From NCBI GenBank assembly GCA_016703105.1, contig JADJCS010000020.1, positions 186,001 through 250,000 on the forward strand: a stretch of DNA of 64,000 nt, given 5' to 3'. The DNA comes from Flavobacteriales bacterium. GTDB taxonomy: Bacteria; Bacteroidota; Bacteroidia; Flavobacteriales_F; PHOS-HE28. Below are positions 1 to 8,618 of the stretch, piece by piece. How positions within the stretch are numbered: position 1 is the stretch's first letter; the number at the start of each line of letters is the position of its first letter. Made by a program: the position numbers and the translations under genes. Under the pieces are notes generated by a model. That model did no database searches. It had not been told where the DNA came from and worked only from the letters and a program-made list of their open reading frames with translations.

Positions 1-2
1 AC

Positions 3-95
3 AAGCTGCCCATCATCGTCTTCGATATGAACAAGCCCGGTAATCTCCGCAAAGTGGTCACCGGTGAGCCGCTGGGTACCCTAGTAGAGTTCTAG
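3..95 (+). CDS. pyrH: UMP kinase, C-terminal fragment
   Basis: The gene enters from the left edge, so only the last 30 codons are present. They read KLPIIVFDMNKPGNLRKVV and end in TLVEF before a TAG stop. This matches the conserved end of bacterial UMP kinase, which phosphorylates UMP to UDP in pyrimidine nucleotide synthesis. The frr gene follows 80 bp downstream, and pyrH-frr is a very common bacterial neighbourhood, which supports the call. Nothing can be said about the active site because it lies outside the window. Confidence 0.85.
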   Translation, partial: KLPIIVFDMNKPGNLRKVVTGEPLGTLVEF

Positions 96-148
96 CGCAC
101 TATCCCGTTCTCGCTTATCCGCTCTTTAGTGGTAGTGCGCCGCTTCGA

Positions 149-156
149 TACCTTCG
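149..156 (+). promoter_or_regulatory. Bacteroidota-type -7 box TACCTTCG upstream of frr
   Basis: TACCTTCG fits the Bacteroidota -7 consensus TAnnTTTG with one change. It lies 19 nt before the frr ATG. No convincing -33 TTTG partner is visible at the usual spacing, so the call rests on the box and its position. Confidence 0.4.
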
Positions 157-175
157 TGGCCCACAACGAATTGCC

Positions 176-736
176 ATGAGCGACGTCAATACCGAGATCA
201 AGACCGCCGAAGACCTGATGAGCAAGGCGGTCGACCATTTGGAGCATGAACTGACCAAGGTGCGCGCCGGCGCGGCGAACCCGGGGATGCTCGAAACCGT
301 GCGTGTGGACTACTACGGCTCCATGGTACCGCTTTCGCAAGTGGCCTCGGTGAACACCGGTGATGCGCGTACACTCTTTGTAAAGCCCTGGGAGAAGAAG
401 CTGATCGAGGCGATCGAGAAGGCCATCCTCGGCGCCAACCTCGGTTTCAACCCGAGCAACAATGGCGAGAGCGTGATCATCCACGTGCCCATGCTCACCG
501 AGGAACGCCGCAAAGATCTCGTGAAGAGCGCGCACAAGGAGGCCGAACACGCGCGTGTGAGCATCCGCAGCATTCGCCAGAAGGCGATGGAGGCGATCAA
601 GGCCGCCAAGAAGACCGGCCTACCAGAGGATCATGCGAAAGGCCTGGAAGCGGATGTCGAAAAGCTCACCGCCACTTACAACAAGAAGGTGGAGGAGCAT
701 ATCGGGCGGAAGGAGAAGGACATCATGAAAGTCTGA
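176..736 (+). CDS. frr: ribosome recycling factor
   Basis: This 186-residue protein has the family's usual length of about 185. It acts in the cytoplasm with EF-G to split post-termination ribosomes from mRNA. Visible family features are the early KVRAGAANPGML segment, the central VPMLTEERRKDLVKSAHK segment and the basic helix VSIRSIRQKAMEAIK. The ATG at 176 gives the normal N-terminus (MSDVNTEIK). It lies downstream of pyrH, as in many genomes, and a TACCTTCG box in the gap suggests it may have its own promoter. The gene ends 9 nt from the convergent radical SAM gene. Confidence 0.97.
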   Translation: MSDVNTEIKTAEDLMSKAVDHLEHELTKVRAGAANPGMLETVRVDYYGSMVPLSQVASVNTGDARTLFVKPWEKKLIEAIEKAILGANLGFNPSNNGESVIIHVPMLTEERRKDLVKSAHKEAEHARVSIRSIRQKAMEAIKAAKKTGLPEDHAKGLEADVEKLTATYNKKVEEHIGRKEKDIMKV

Positions 737-744
737 CGCCCGCG

Positions 745-1770
745 TCAAGCCCAGACGGGACTTCCCTCAGAGCAATTCCTGCACATCTCGATACTGCTGC
801 GTGAGCGGAACAAGGTCTGCCTGAACTCATCGTAGGCCTCGCTCTGCCAGATCTCGCGGAAGGTCTGCGTGCGCAGGTCGCCCAGGACGTAATGCGCGTC
901 CTTGTCGAAGCAGCAGGGCACCACGCGCCCATCCCAGGTGACCACGCAACTGTGCCACATCTTCCAGCAGCGGTCGTCCAGGGCGTTCTTCACCTCCCAC
1001 ACGCCATTGGTGTTGCGCCGATAGCGGGCGTACTTGTCCTGCGTGGGGATCAAAGGATGATCGGCCTTCGGGTCATAGATCTGCGCGGTCTTCAACCAGA
1101 GATCATCCACGCCGATGCGCTTGGCCAGGGCCCGTGCCTGCGGTATCTGGTGCTCGTTCGGGCGCACCACCAGGAATTGGAATACCACATGTGGGGTGCG
1201 GCTCTTGAGTTTCCGCTTCCACTTCACCACGCGCTCGGCGCCCTCGATCACCTTACTCAGGGTGCCCTCGATACGGTACTGTGAATACGTATCCTGGTCG
1301 GTGCCGTCGAGGGAGATGATCAGGCGGGAGAGGCCACTCCGCACGGTGGCTTCGGCCTTCGCTTCGTCGAGAAAATGGGCGTTGGTGCTGGTAGCGGTGT
1401 AAATGCCCTTGCCGTGGGCATGCCGCACCATATCCAGGAACCCCGGATTGATGTACGGCTCGCCCTGGAAGTAGAAGGTGAGCGCCCAGAGGTCCGGTGC
1501 CAATTCATCGATCACTCGGCTGAAGAGGTCCTGTTTCAAATTGCCCGTGGGGCGCGTGAAGCTTCGTAAGCCACTTGGACATTCGGGGCAGCGCAGGTTG
1601 CACGCGGTGGTAGGTTCGATACTGATGCTGACCGGCAGCCCGCGCATCCGGGGCACACGTGTACGGCTCGCCTCTCGGAAACTGCTCCAAACGCGCCATG
1701 CGTTGCGCGCACGGCGTCGGTCCAACGTCCGGGCCCATTCCACCCCATCACGCAGCGGTGCGAGCATCAC
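745..1770 (-). CDS. radical SAM protein with C-terminal SPASM-type cysteines
   Basis: The product has 341 residues, or 340 if the ATG at 1767 is used rather than the GTG at 1770. Near residue 57 it has Cys-X3-Cys-X2-Cys (CNLRCPEC), the S-adenosylmethionine-binding [4Fe-4S] signature. The C-terminus carries a SPASM-like cysteine set (RCWKMWHSC, VPCCFD, EMCRNC) that would hold auxiliary Fe-S clusters. Such proteins modify peptides or act as anaerobic sulfatase-maturing-type enzymes, but no precursor peptide or sulfatase lies nearby, so the substrate is unknown. It is convergent with frr and divergent from the DUF5686 gene. The minus-strand sequence just before the start reads TACCTTGC, close to a -7 box. 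Confidence 0.85.
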   Translation of the reverse strand: MMLAPLRDGVEWARTLDRRRARNAWRVWSSFREASRTRVPRMRGLPVSISIEPTTACNLRCPECPSGLRSFTRPTGNLKQDLFSRVIDELAPDLWALTFYFQGEPYINPGFLDMVRHAHGKGIYTATSTNAHFLDEAKAEATVRSGLSRLIISLDGTDQDTYSQYRIEGTLSKVIEGAERVVKWKRKLKSRTPHVVFQFLVVRPNEHQIPQARALAKRIGVDDLWLKTAQIYDPKADHPLIPTQDKYARYRRNTNGVWEVKNALDDRCWKMWHSCVVTWDGRVVPCCFDKDAHYVLGDLRTQTFREIWQSEAYDEFRQTLFRSRSSIEMCRNCSEGSPVWA

Positions 1771-1825
1771 GCCGCAAGGTAGCCCGCCTCATTGCGGCAG
1801 TTACATTTCCGTCCGCATCCGTTCT

Positions 1826-3706
1826 ATGGGCGGAGCGCTCAACTCTGTGCGACGCTTACTCCTGTTGCTTTCCAGCGGCCTCGCGCTTTCCGCATCGCAA
1901 GGCCAGGTGCAGGTATCGGGTATTGTGCGCGATGCGCGGAGCGGAACACCGATCGCCTTCGCCAATCTGCTTGCCGAGGGCGAACGTGTAGGGGCTTCGT
2001 CGGATATCGATGGACGCTTCATCATGATGGTGTCTGCGTTCCCAGCCGTTGTCCGCGTGAGTTGTGTCGGCTACGTTCCCGCACGATCGGTCTGGGAGGG
2101 TCCAGGTCCCTTCGAGGTCGTCTTGGCGCCGAGCATGGAACAACTCTCGCCGGTGGACATCAACCCCGAAGAGAACCCGGCGCACAGGATCATCGAAAAG
2201 GCGACCGCCAACCGCCGCATGAACGACGGCATGGGGCACCATGCTCACCGGTACCGGGCCTACAGCAAAACGATCTTCACCCTTGCGGTGGATAGCGCCC
2301 TTTTGAACGACACCGCGCGGATCGCAGCGCTGCCGGAACAAGACCGTGATGCGGTGCGCTTCGCTGTCCGCCAGCACATTTTGCTCCTGGAAAGCGCCAC
2401 GCGCTGCACCAGCGATCCGCCCAGGCGGCGCACCGAGGAGGTGCTCGCCATGCGCGTGAGCGGGTTGGAGGATCCCTCCTTGCTCGCGCTCGCGGCCTCC
2501 AGCCGAAGCTGGTCGATCTATGATGCGGAGATCGCGCTCAACGAACGCCGCTTTCCCGGCCCGCTCGCACCGGGAAGCACCAAGCGCTACTTCTTTCTGA
2601 TCGCTGACACGCTGTATGCGGAAGGGGACACGGTGTTCGTGTTGCGTTTCCAGCCCCGCACCGGCCACCCTTTCGATGGCCTGCAAGGCCAACTCGCCAT
2701 CCATTCCGCGAGCTATGCGGTGCAGCATGTGGTGGCTGAACCGGTGGAACAGCGGGCCAGCTTGGGCATGCGCATGCGGCAGCTCCATCAACGCGTGGGT
2801 GATACCTGGTTCCCCGTGCAGGTGGAGAACACGCTCTACCTGGACCTGCTCCAGATGGAGAGCTACAAGCTGATGGGTCTTGCGCGTATGGACATTTCGG
2901 ACATCGAGACCGATGTGGCGCTCACTGCGCGCGAGCTGCGTGGCACCGACCTCGTGGCCGATCACATGGTGACCCGTGCCACCCAGGCCTACTGGGACAG
3001 CTTGCGTTCGGTACCCTTGGACAGCAAGGACCGCTTGACGTACCGCACTATCGACAGCCTTGGCCGGGCTGAAGGACTGGACCGTACGTTGAAAGTGTTG
3101 GATGCGCTGGCGCGCGGTGCGATCCCCTACGGCCCGGTCGAATTCCCGCTGGACCGGATCGTGCGCTACAATGGGTACGAAGGTTTCCGGTTGGGCTTGG
3201 GCATCCGTACCAACGAACGTTTGAGCCGCAGGCTCCAGATGGGGGGGTATGGTGCCTATGGGACCATGGACGGGGCAACGAAGTACGGCGGGGAGTTGAC
3301 CGTTCGCCCCTGGCCCTCCCGCGATACGGAATTGCGCATGAACTATGCGAACGATGTGGCCGAGACAGGGGGGTGGGCTTTCGCTTCGCCACGGTCGTTC
3401 CTTTCCGAGGAGAGCTATCGCCTGCTGTATGTAACGCGCATGGATGCGGTGGAGCGCTACGCGGCGGAGGCTGGGATCCGGATCTTCCGGGACCTGAAAC
3501 TCTGGCTTGGCACCGAGCGCGCTCTGCGCGTGGACAGGACCGGGTACAGCTACGCTGAGGTCCCTGCGGAAAGGGTGGTCCTTCATCGCAGCAGTTACTT
3601 GACCGGAGCCGTCACCTTCGGGCTGCGCTATTCTTTTGGGAGCGGGGTGCGCGGCTACCGGGCCGCTATGTGGTCACAGACCCGGGGGGGCCGGTGGTGC
3701 AGCTAA
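1826..3706 (+). CDS. DUF5686/carboxypeptidase-regulatory outer-membrane protein, N-terminal part (frameshifted)
   Basis: I place the start at the ATG at 1826, because it gives a clean signal peptide (MGGALNSVRRLLLLLSSG) followed by a carboxypeptidase-regulatory-like beta-sandwich at roughly residues 28-110 (GIVRDARSGTPIAFANL). The rest resembles the DUF5686 outer-membrane family of Bacteroidota, whose function is unknown. The frame ends at 3706 in sequence that does not look like the family, while the family-like C-terminus continues in another frame from about 3640. Adding one base in the TTTTGGG run at 3634-3640 joins both parts into one 811-residue protein. Either this copy is broken or the base is a sequencing error. 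Confidence 0.8.
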   Translation: MGGALNSVRRLLLLLSSGLALSASQGQVQVSGIVRDARSGTPIAFANLLAEGERVGASSDIDGRFIMMVSAFPAVVRVSCVGYVPARSVWEGPGPFEVVLAPSMEQLSPVDINPEENPAHRIIEKATANRRMNDGMGHHAHRYRAYSKTIFTLAVDSALLNDTARIAALPEQDRDAVRFAVRQHILLLESATRCTSDPPRRRTEEVLAMRVSGLEDPSLLALAASSRSWSIYDAEIALNERRFPGPLAPGSTKRYFFLIADTLYAEGDTVFVLRFQPRTGHPFDGLQGQLAIHSASYAVQHVVAEPVEQRASLGMRMRQLHQRVGDTWFPVQVENTLYLDLLQMESYKLMGLARMDISDIETDVALTARELRGTDLVADHMVTRATQAYWDSLRSVPLDSKDRLTYRTIDSLGRAEGLDRTLKVLDALARGAIPYGPVEFPLDRIVRYNGYEGFRLGLGIRTNERLSRRLQMGGYGAYGTMDGATKYGGELTVRPWPSRDTELRMNYANDVAETGGWAFASPRSFLSEESYRLLYVTRMDAVERYAAEAGIRIFRDLKLWLGTERALRVDRTGYSYAEVPAERVVLHRSSYLTGAVTFGLRYSFGSGVRGYRAAMWSQTRGGRWCS

Positions 3707-4260
3707 CAGCATGGCGCGCGTTGAACGGACTTTGGGAAGGGGAGTGGGATAGCTGGCGCGTGGTGGCACAGGCGGAACACACCTTCCGTCACGGTATGAA
3801 GGCCCTTACTCTGCGGGTGGTCGGTGCCATGGCCGATCCCCATGCGCCCGCCCCGTTCCTCTTCAACCTGCGCGGTACGTATGAGCGGGACCTTTCCGTG
3901 GCCACGCCGTTCGCGTTCGAGACGATGCGTCCCAACGAGTTCGTCGCCGACCGTTCCATCATGGCGCATGTACGGTTCGGTCTCGGGCCGGTGCTTTGGC
4001 GCAGCAAGTACTCCCGCCCCTCGCTCATGCTCGTTGGCAGCGTTGCGATAGGGGATATGGACCACCCCGAGCTGCATGTGGGCTGGGATATCACTACGCC
4101 GAAGCAGGGTTTCTACGAAGTTGCTGCCCAACTGAACAACCTTTTACGCAGCGGTATCGCGGGTCTTGGCCTTTTGGTGGCTTACAGGTTGGGGCCCTAC
4201 TCTTTCGGCGCGTTCGAGGACGATGTAGCCGCCAAGATCTCCCTGTCCTTGAGCCTTTGA
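3640..4260 (+). CDS. DUF5686 outer-membrane protein, C-terminal part (same gene, other frame)
   Basis: This is the continuation of the gene starting at 1826. The joined reading runs LRYSFGERGARLPGRYVV and then alternates polar and apolar residues like a beta-barrel to the end at KISLSLSL. A GTG at 3670 could formally start this frame, but it has no signal peptide and lies inside the family domain, so independent translation is unlikely. The C-terminal barrel is where DUF5686 proteins are expected to sit in the outer membrane. A 9-bp hairpin (4307-4330) follows the stop. Confidence 0.75.
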   Translation, partial: ERGARLPGRYVVTDPGGPVVQLTAWRALNGLWEGEWDSWRVVAQAEHTFRHGMKALTLRVVGAMADPHAPAPFLFNLRGTYERDLSVATPFAFETMRPNEFVADRSIMAHVRFGLGPVLWRSKYSRPSLMLVGSVAIGDMDHPELHVGWDITTPKQGFYEVAAQLNNLLRSGIAGLGLLVAYRLGPYSFGAFEDDVAAKISLSLSL

Positions 4261-4306
4261 CCTCGCTTCCGGACCTCCGCCGTGGATCTCGTTCCTTTGT
4301 ACGGAT

Positions 4307-4330
4307 AGGCCCCGGCACGGTCCGGGGCCT
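4307..4330 (+). terminator. GC-rich hairpin after the DUF5686 gene
   Basis: AGGCCCCGG at 4307-4315 and CCGGGGCCT at 4322-4330 pair perfectly over 9 bp with a 6-nt loop. The T tract after it is weak (ATTTGT). It lies between the DUF5686 stop and the transporter start, a sensible place for a terminator. Confidence 0.55.
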
Positions 4331-4344
4331 ATTTGTCCGATAGC

Positions 4345-6780
4345 ATGTGGGCTTGGCTGGCCAGTAGGATCCTCCGCAATCGTGTCGCCGTTCTGGTGGC
4401 TGTTGGTTTGCTCACCGTTTGGTCGGCGTGGGAGGCCACCCATATCGGCATGGAATACAAACATGGCGGCCTGCTCCCCAAGTCGGATAGTGCGTACGTC
4501 GAGTACGGCCGTTTCCTCACCAATTTCAGCGAGGACGGCAATGTGCTGGTGATCGGCACCCAGGGTCCCCAGCTTTACACGCCGGCCACCTTCACCGCCT
4601 GGCGACAGTTGGGCGATGACCTCAAGGCCATCGACGGCATCGATTCGGTCTTCAGCGAGGCGCATCTGTTCGAACTGGTCCGCGACGACAGCTTGATGCG
4701 TTTCCGGGTGGCACCGGTGGTGAAAGAAATGCCCAAGGACCAGGGGGCCATGGACTCCTTGCTGGTGCGGATCCGGGCATTGCCCTTCTATCGGGGCCTG
4801 CTCTACAACGACAGCACCCAGGCCAGCCTGATGATGGTGTTCGTGAACGCGGCGCGGTTCAACAGCGCGGAACGAGGCGATGTGGTGGACCGCGTGGCCG
4901 ATCGTGCCAAGCGGTTCGAGGCGGAACAGGGACTCGCCGTCCATCTCAGCGGACTTCCCTACATCCGCGTGCGCACCACCGGTATGGTGCAGGCGGAGAT
5001 GCCCGTGTTCATGGTGTTGAGCATGAGCGTTTGCGCCCTGCTGCTGTTCCTGTTCTTCCGCAGTTGGCGCGTGATGATGATCTGCATGGCCGTCGTGGCC
5101 ATCAGTGTGGTGTGGAGCTTCGGCGCCATGGGCTTCATGGGCTACCACGTCACCATCCTCATGAGCGTGATCGCCCCCCTGGTGATCGTGACCGGCGTGC
5201 CCAACTGCGTGTTCCTCATCAATGCGTACCACTATGAGTATGTGCGCCACGGCAACAAGGTGAAGGCGTTGCAACGCGTCATCAGCCGCATCGGTGCGGC
5301 CGCTTTCCTCACCAACGCCACCACTGCGGTCGGGTTCACCACGTTCTGCTTCACCTACAGCCGCACACTCCAGGAATTCGGGTTGATCGCCACCTTCGGC
5401 ATCATGGTTCTATGGGCCCTCAGCTTGCTATTGATCCCTGTGATCTTGAGCTATATGCCCGCACCGAACCCGCGCCATTTGAAGCATTTGGAGCGGCGCT
5501 GGTTGGACCTTGCCGTGGAATGGATCGTGCGCACCGTACGCGATCGTCGCCCCCTGATCTATGCTGTGACCACCCTTGTGTTCGTTGTGTCCCTCTTCGG
5601 TATGTTGCGCTTGCGCGATGAGAGCCGCATTGTGGACGACCTTCCCAAGGACGATCCCGTGCTTACGGACCTGCGCTTCTTCGAAAAGAACTTCAAAGGC
5701 GTGATGCCCCTGGAGATCGTGATCGACACGAAGAAGAAGAACGGGGTTTTCCGGGATGCCACGCTGAAACGCATCGATGAGCTGAGTGATTCGCTGGCCG
5801 CATACCCCGAGTTCTCCCGTGCGCTCAGCATCGCCGATGCGGTCAAGTTCACGCGCCAGGCGTTCTACAACGGCGATCCGGCGATGTACGGCCTGCTCAC
5901 TTCCACGGACAAGACCTTCATCGCTCCGTACGTAGAGAACCTCGGCTCCAAACAAAGCGTGGCCAAGGCCTTCGTGGACAGTAGCCGCTCCACCACCCGC
6001 ATGACCGTGCAGATGGCGGATGTGGGCACGCAACGGATGGAGGTCCTGCTCGCAGAACTGCGGGTGCAAGTGGACAGCATCTTCGAGCCGGACAAGTACG
6101 ATGTCACCATGACCGGCACCAGTGTGGTCTTCCTCAAAGGCAGCGGGTATTTGGTGAGCAACCTGGTGATCAGCCTGTTCTGGGCCGTGGTGCTCATCAT
6201 GGGCATGATGGCGCTCCTGTTCAACTCGCTGCGTATTCTGGTGGTCGCGCTCATCCCCAACCTTATTCCTCTGGTGGTCACTGCGGGTCTTATGGGCTTC
6301 CTGCACATCCCCATCAAGCCCAGCACCATCCTCGTATTCGGCATCGCCCTGGGCATCGCGGTGGATAATGCCATCCACTTCCTCGCCCGTTACCGTTTGG
6401 AATTGCGACTTACCGGGAACGACCTGAAGCGTAGCGTGGACCTCGCAACACGCGAAGTGAGCGTGGGCATCATCTACACGAGCGTGGTGCTGCTCGCTGG
6501 CTTCAGCATGTTCGCCTTCTCGCATTTCGGCGGGATCCAGGCACTCGGGGTACTTACCACCCTTACACTGCTGGTGGCCATGTTCACCAATTTGCTGGTG
6601 CTGCCGTCGCTCTTGATCTCGTTCAACAAGTCGCTCATGACCAAAGCCTTCCAGGAGCCGTTGCTCGACATCCTCGATGAGGAGGAGGACATCGACCTGA
6701 TGGAACTGAAGTTGGAGCCCAGCATACGCACCCCACGGCCGAAGCCCGACCCCCCCACCGCACACGACGACGACGAATGA
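4345..6780 (+). CDS. RND/MMPL-family transporter (two sterol-sensing-like halves)
   Basis: I start at the ATG at 4345 (MWAWLASRILRNRVAVLVAV), giving 811 residues; the TTG at 4333 lies just outside the hairpin. The layout is that of small RND proteins: one helix, a large extracytoplasmic loop, five or six helices with charged turns, then the same pattern again (TM block around 215-370, second loop, TM block around 615-755). These proteins are proton-driven exporters of lipids or hydrophobic compounds in the inner membrane. Its acidic tail (LDEEEDIDLMELK) is cytoplasmic. The stop overlaps the rmlA start (ATGA), so the two are probably translationally coupled, although no shared pathway is obvious. 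The substrate is unknown. Confidence 0.88.
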   Translation: MWAWLASRILRNRVAVLVAVGLLTVWSAWEATHIGMEYKHGGLLPKSDSAYVEYGRFLTNFSEDGNVLVIGTQGPQLYTPATFTAWRQLGDDLKAIDGIDSVFSEAHLFELVRDDSLMRFRVAPVVKEMPKDQGAMDSLLVRIRALPFYRGLLYNDSTQASLMMVFVNAARFNSAERGDVVDRVADRAKRFEAEQGLAVHLSGLPYIRVRTTGMVQAEMPVFMVLSMSVCALLLFLFFRSWRVMMICMAVVAISVVWSFGAMGFMGYHVTILMSVIAPLVIVTGVPNCVFLINAYHYEYVRHGNKVKALQRVISRIGAAAFLTNATTAVGFTTFCFTYSRTLQEFGLIATFGIMVLWALSLLLIPVILSYMPAPNPRHLKHLERRWLDLAVEWIVRTVRDRRPLIYAVTTLVFVVSLFGMLRLRDESRIVDDLPKDDPVLTDLRFFEKNFKGVMPLEIVIDTKKKNGVFRDATLKRIDELSDSLAAYPEFSRALSIADAVKFTRQAFYNGDPAMYGLLTSTDKTFIAPYVENLGSKQSVAKAFVDSSRSTTRMTVQMADVGTQRMEVLLAELRVQVDSIFEPDKYDVTMTGTSVVFLKGSGYLVSNLVISLFWAVVLIMGMMALLFNSLRILVVALIPNLIPLVVTAGLMGFLHIPIKPSTILVFGIALGIAVDNAIHFLARYRLELRLTGNDLKRSVDLATREVSVGIIYTSVVLLAGFSMFAFSHFGGIQALGVLTTLTLLVAMFTNLLVLPSLLISFNKSLMTKAFQEPLLDILDEEEDIDLMELKLEPSIRTPRPKPDPPTAHDDDE

Positions 6781-7646
6781 AAGGCATCATCCTGGCCGGT
6801 GGTTCCGGCACGCGGTTGCACCCATTGACGCTGGCCGTGAGCAAGCAGCTCATGCCCGTGTATGATAAACCGATGATCTACTACCCGCTGAGCACGCTCA
6901 TGGCCGCGGGCATACGCGACGTGCTGATGATCAGCACGCCACACGACCTGCCCAGCTTCCGCAAGCTGCTCGGCGATGGCCAGCGGCTCGGCTGTTCTTT
7001 TTCTTATGCGGAACAGCAGGTCCCCAATGGGCTCGCACAAGCCTTCGTGATCGGCCGCGAGTTCGTGGGCGGGGACAGCGTGGCCTTGATCCTCGGCGAC
7101 AACATTTTCCACGGCAGCGGGCTGGGCACCAAGCTCATGGACCACTCCCATGTGGAAGGCGGCCTGGTGTTCGCCTACCGCGTGAGCGATCCCGAGCGGT
7201 ACGGTGTGGTGGAGTTCGATGATCACTTCAACGCGAAGAGCATCGAGGAGAAGCCGACAAAGCCCAAGAGCAATTTCGCCGTGCCGGGGCTGTACTTCTA
7301 TGACAACAGCGTGCTGGATATCGCCGCGCAGCTGAAGCCCAGCGCGCGTGGGGAATACGAGATCACGGATGTGAACCGCGAATACCTGCGTCAGGGCCGC
7401 TTGAAAGTGAACGTTTTGGACCGGGGTACCGCCTGGCTCGATACCGGCACCTTCGAAAGTCTGATGCAAGCGGGCCAGTACGTACAGGTGATCGAGGAGC
7501 GGCAGGGCCGCCGCATCGGCTGTATCGAGGAGGTGGCCTTCCGCCGCGGTTTCATCGATGCGGCACGGTTGAAGGTCATCGCGGAACCGTTGCGCAAGAG
7601 CGGCTACGGGGAGTATCTCATCGCCGTGGCCGAAGGCCGTGCTTGA
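6777..7646 (+). CDS. rmlA: glucose-1-phosphate thymidylyltransferase
   Basis: This 289-residue enzyme makes dTDP-glucose from glucose-1-phosphate and dTTP, the first step to dTDP-L-rhamnose and other deoxysugars for surface polysaccharides. The nucleotide-binding loop GGSGTRLHPLT lies at residues 8-18, followed by KPMIYYPLSTLM and later LGDNIFHG. Length and motifs match RmlA throughout. The start overlaps the stop of the transporter gene by 4 nt. The other rml genes are not in the window. The 3-nt gap to the prenyl synthase gene suggests all three genes are on one transcript. Confidence 0.95.
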   Translation: MKGIILAGGSGTRLHPLTLAVSKQLMPVYDKPMIYYPLSTLMAAGIRDVLMISTPHDLPSFRKLLGDGQRLGCSFSYAEQQVPNGLAQAFVIGREFVGGDSVALILGDNIFHGSGLGTKLMDHSHVEGGLVFAYRVSDPERYGVVEFDDHFNAKSIEEKPTKPKSNFAVPGLYFYDNSVLDIAAQLKPSARGEYEITDVNREYLRQGRLKVNVLDRGTAWLDTGTFESLMQAGQYVQVIEERQGRRIGCIEEVAFRRGFIDAARLKVIAEPLRKSGYGEYLIAVAEGRA

Positions 7647-7649
7647 TCG

Positions 7650-8618
7650 ATGGCCGCGCGTACCACCACATCCGCCGACGTTCTTCGTGTGCGCTTCGAG
7701 AAACACGCGGAGGTTTGGATCGCCGCGCTTCCATCGCTGGCCTTGTACGCGCCTATGGCCTACCTCATGCGCCTTCCGGCGAAGCGGGTCCGGCCCGTGG
7801 CGGTGCTGATGGGCTGCGAACTCTTCGGGGGCGAGGTGGAGAGCGCGCTGGACGAGGCGCTCGGCATCGAGCTGTTCCACAACTTCACGTTGATGCACGA
7901 TGACATCATGGACCAGGCCCCGCTGCGGCGTGGGCAGCCCACGGTGCATGCGAAGTGGGATGTGAACACCGCCATCCTCAGTGGCGACGCGATGTTGGTG
8001 AAGGCCTATCAGCTCATGGGCCGCCATCCCAAGGTACTCGCCCTGTTCAGCCAGCACGCGCTCGGCGTTTGTGAGGGCCAACAGTTGGATATGGAGTTCG
8101 AAACGCGCCACGATGTGGGCGCGGACGAATACCTGGAGATGATCCGCTTGAAGACCGCTGTGTTGTTGCGTTGTGCCGTGCAGACAGGCGCGCTTGTGGC
8201 GGGTGCCTCGGAAGAACAAGCGGCTCGGCTCGGCACCTTCGGCGAAGAACTAGGACTCGCCTTCCAGTTGCGTGATGATCTCCTCGATGCCTTCGGTGAT
8301 CCTAAGAAGGTGGGCAAGCAACAAGGCGGCGATCTGCGTGCGGGCAAGAAGACCTGGATCTTGATCCGCGCGTTGGAGCTGAGCAGCGCCGCCGGCCGAT
8401 CCGAGTTGCGCGAAGAACTCGCTCGTTCCTCCTCAGAACGCGATGTGCCACGCATGCTGGGCGTGCTGCACGAACTCGATCTGCCCGCGCTCGCAGCGGG
8501 CGAACTGGATCGTCACCACCAGAAGGCGATGGCCGCGCTCGAGGCGGTCGTGGCACCGGACGATGGCAAGGAGGCGTTGCGTGCGCTAGCGGCTTCGCTC
8601 TTGCAGCGGGCGAGCTAG
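7650..8618 (+). CDS. polyprenyl diphosphate synthase (trans-isoprenyl synthase family)
   Basis: The 322-residue protein has both aspartate-rich motifs of trans-isoprenyl diphosphate synthases: HDDIMDQAPLRRGQP around residues 83-97 (first motif plus the RRG arginines) and DDLLDAFGD near residue 210. It condenses isopentenyl diphosphate with allylic primers to make geranylgeranyl- or longer diphosphates for quinone side chains or carotenoids. Chain length cannot be read with confidence. It is most likely co-transcribed with rmlA (3-nt gap). Its stop overlaps the stop of the convergent epimerase gene by 4 nt. Confidence 0.92.
   Translation: MAARTTTSADVLRVRFEKHAEVWIAALPSLALYAPMAYLMRLPAKRVRPVAVLMGCELFGGEVESALDEALGIELFHNFTLMHDDIMDQAPLRRGQPTVHAKWDVNTAILSGDAMLVKAYQLMGRHPKVLALFSQHALGVCEGQQLDMEFETRHDVGADEYLEMIRLKTAVLLRCAVQTGALVAGASEEQAARLGTFGEELGLAFQLRDDLLDAFGDPKKVGKQQGGDLRAGKKTWILIRALELSSAAGRSELREELARSSSERDVPRMLGVLHELDLPALAAGELDRHHQKAMAALEAVVAPDDGKEALRALAASLLQRAS

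Noticed and set aside
1856..3586. 576-codon minus-strand frame across the DUF5686 gene
   Set aside because: It is a shadow of high GC content, with no family features.
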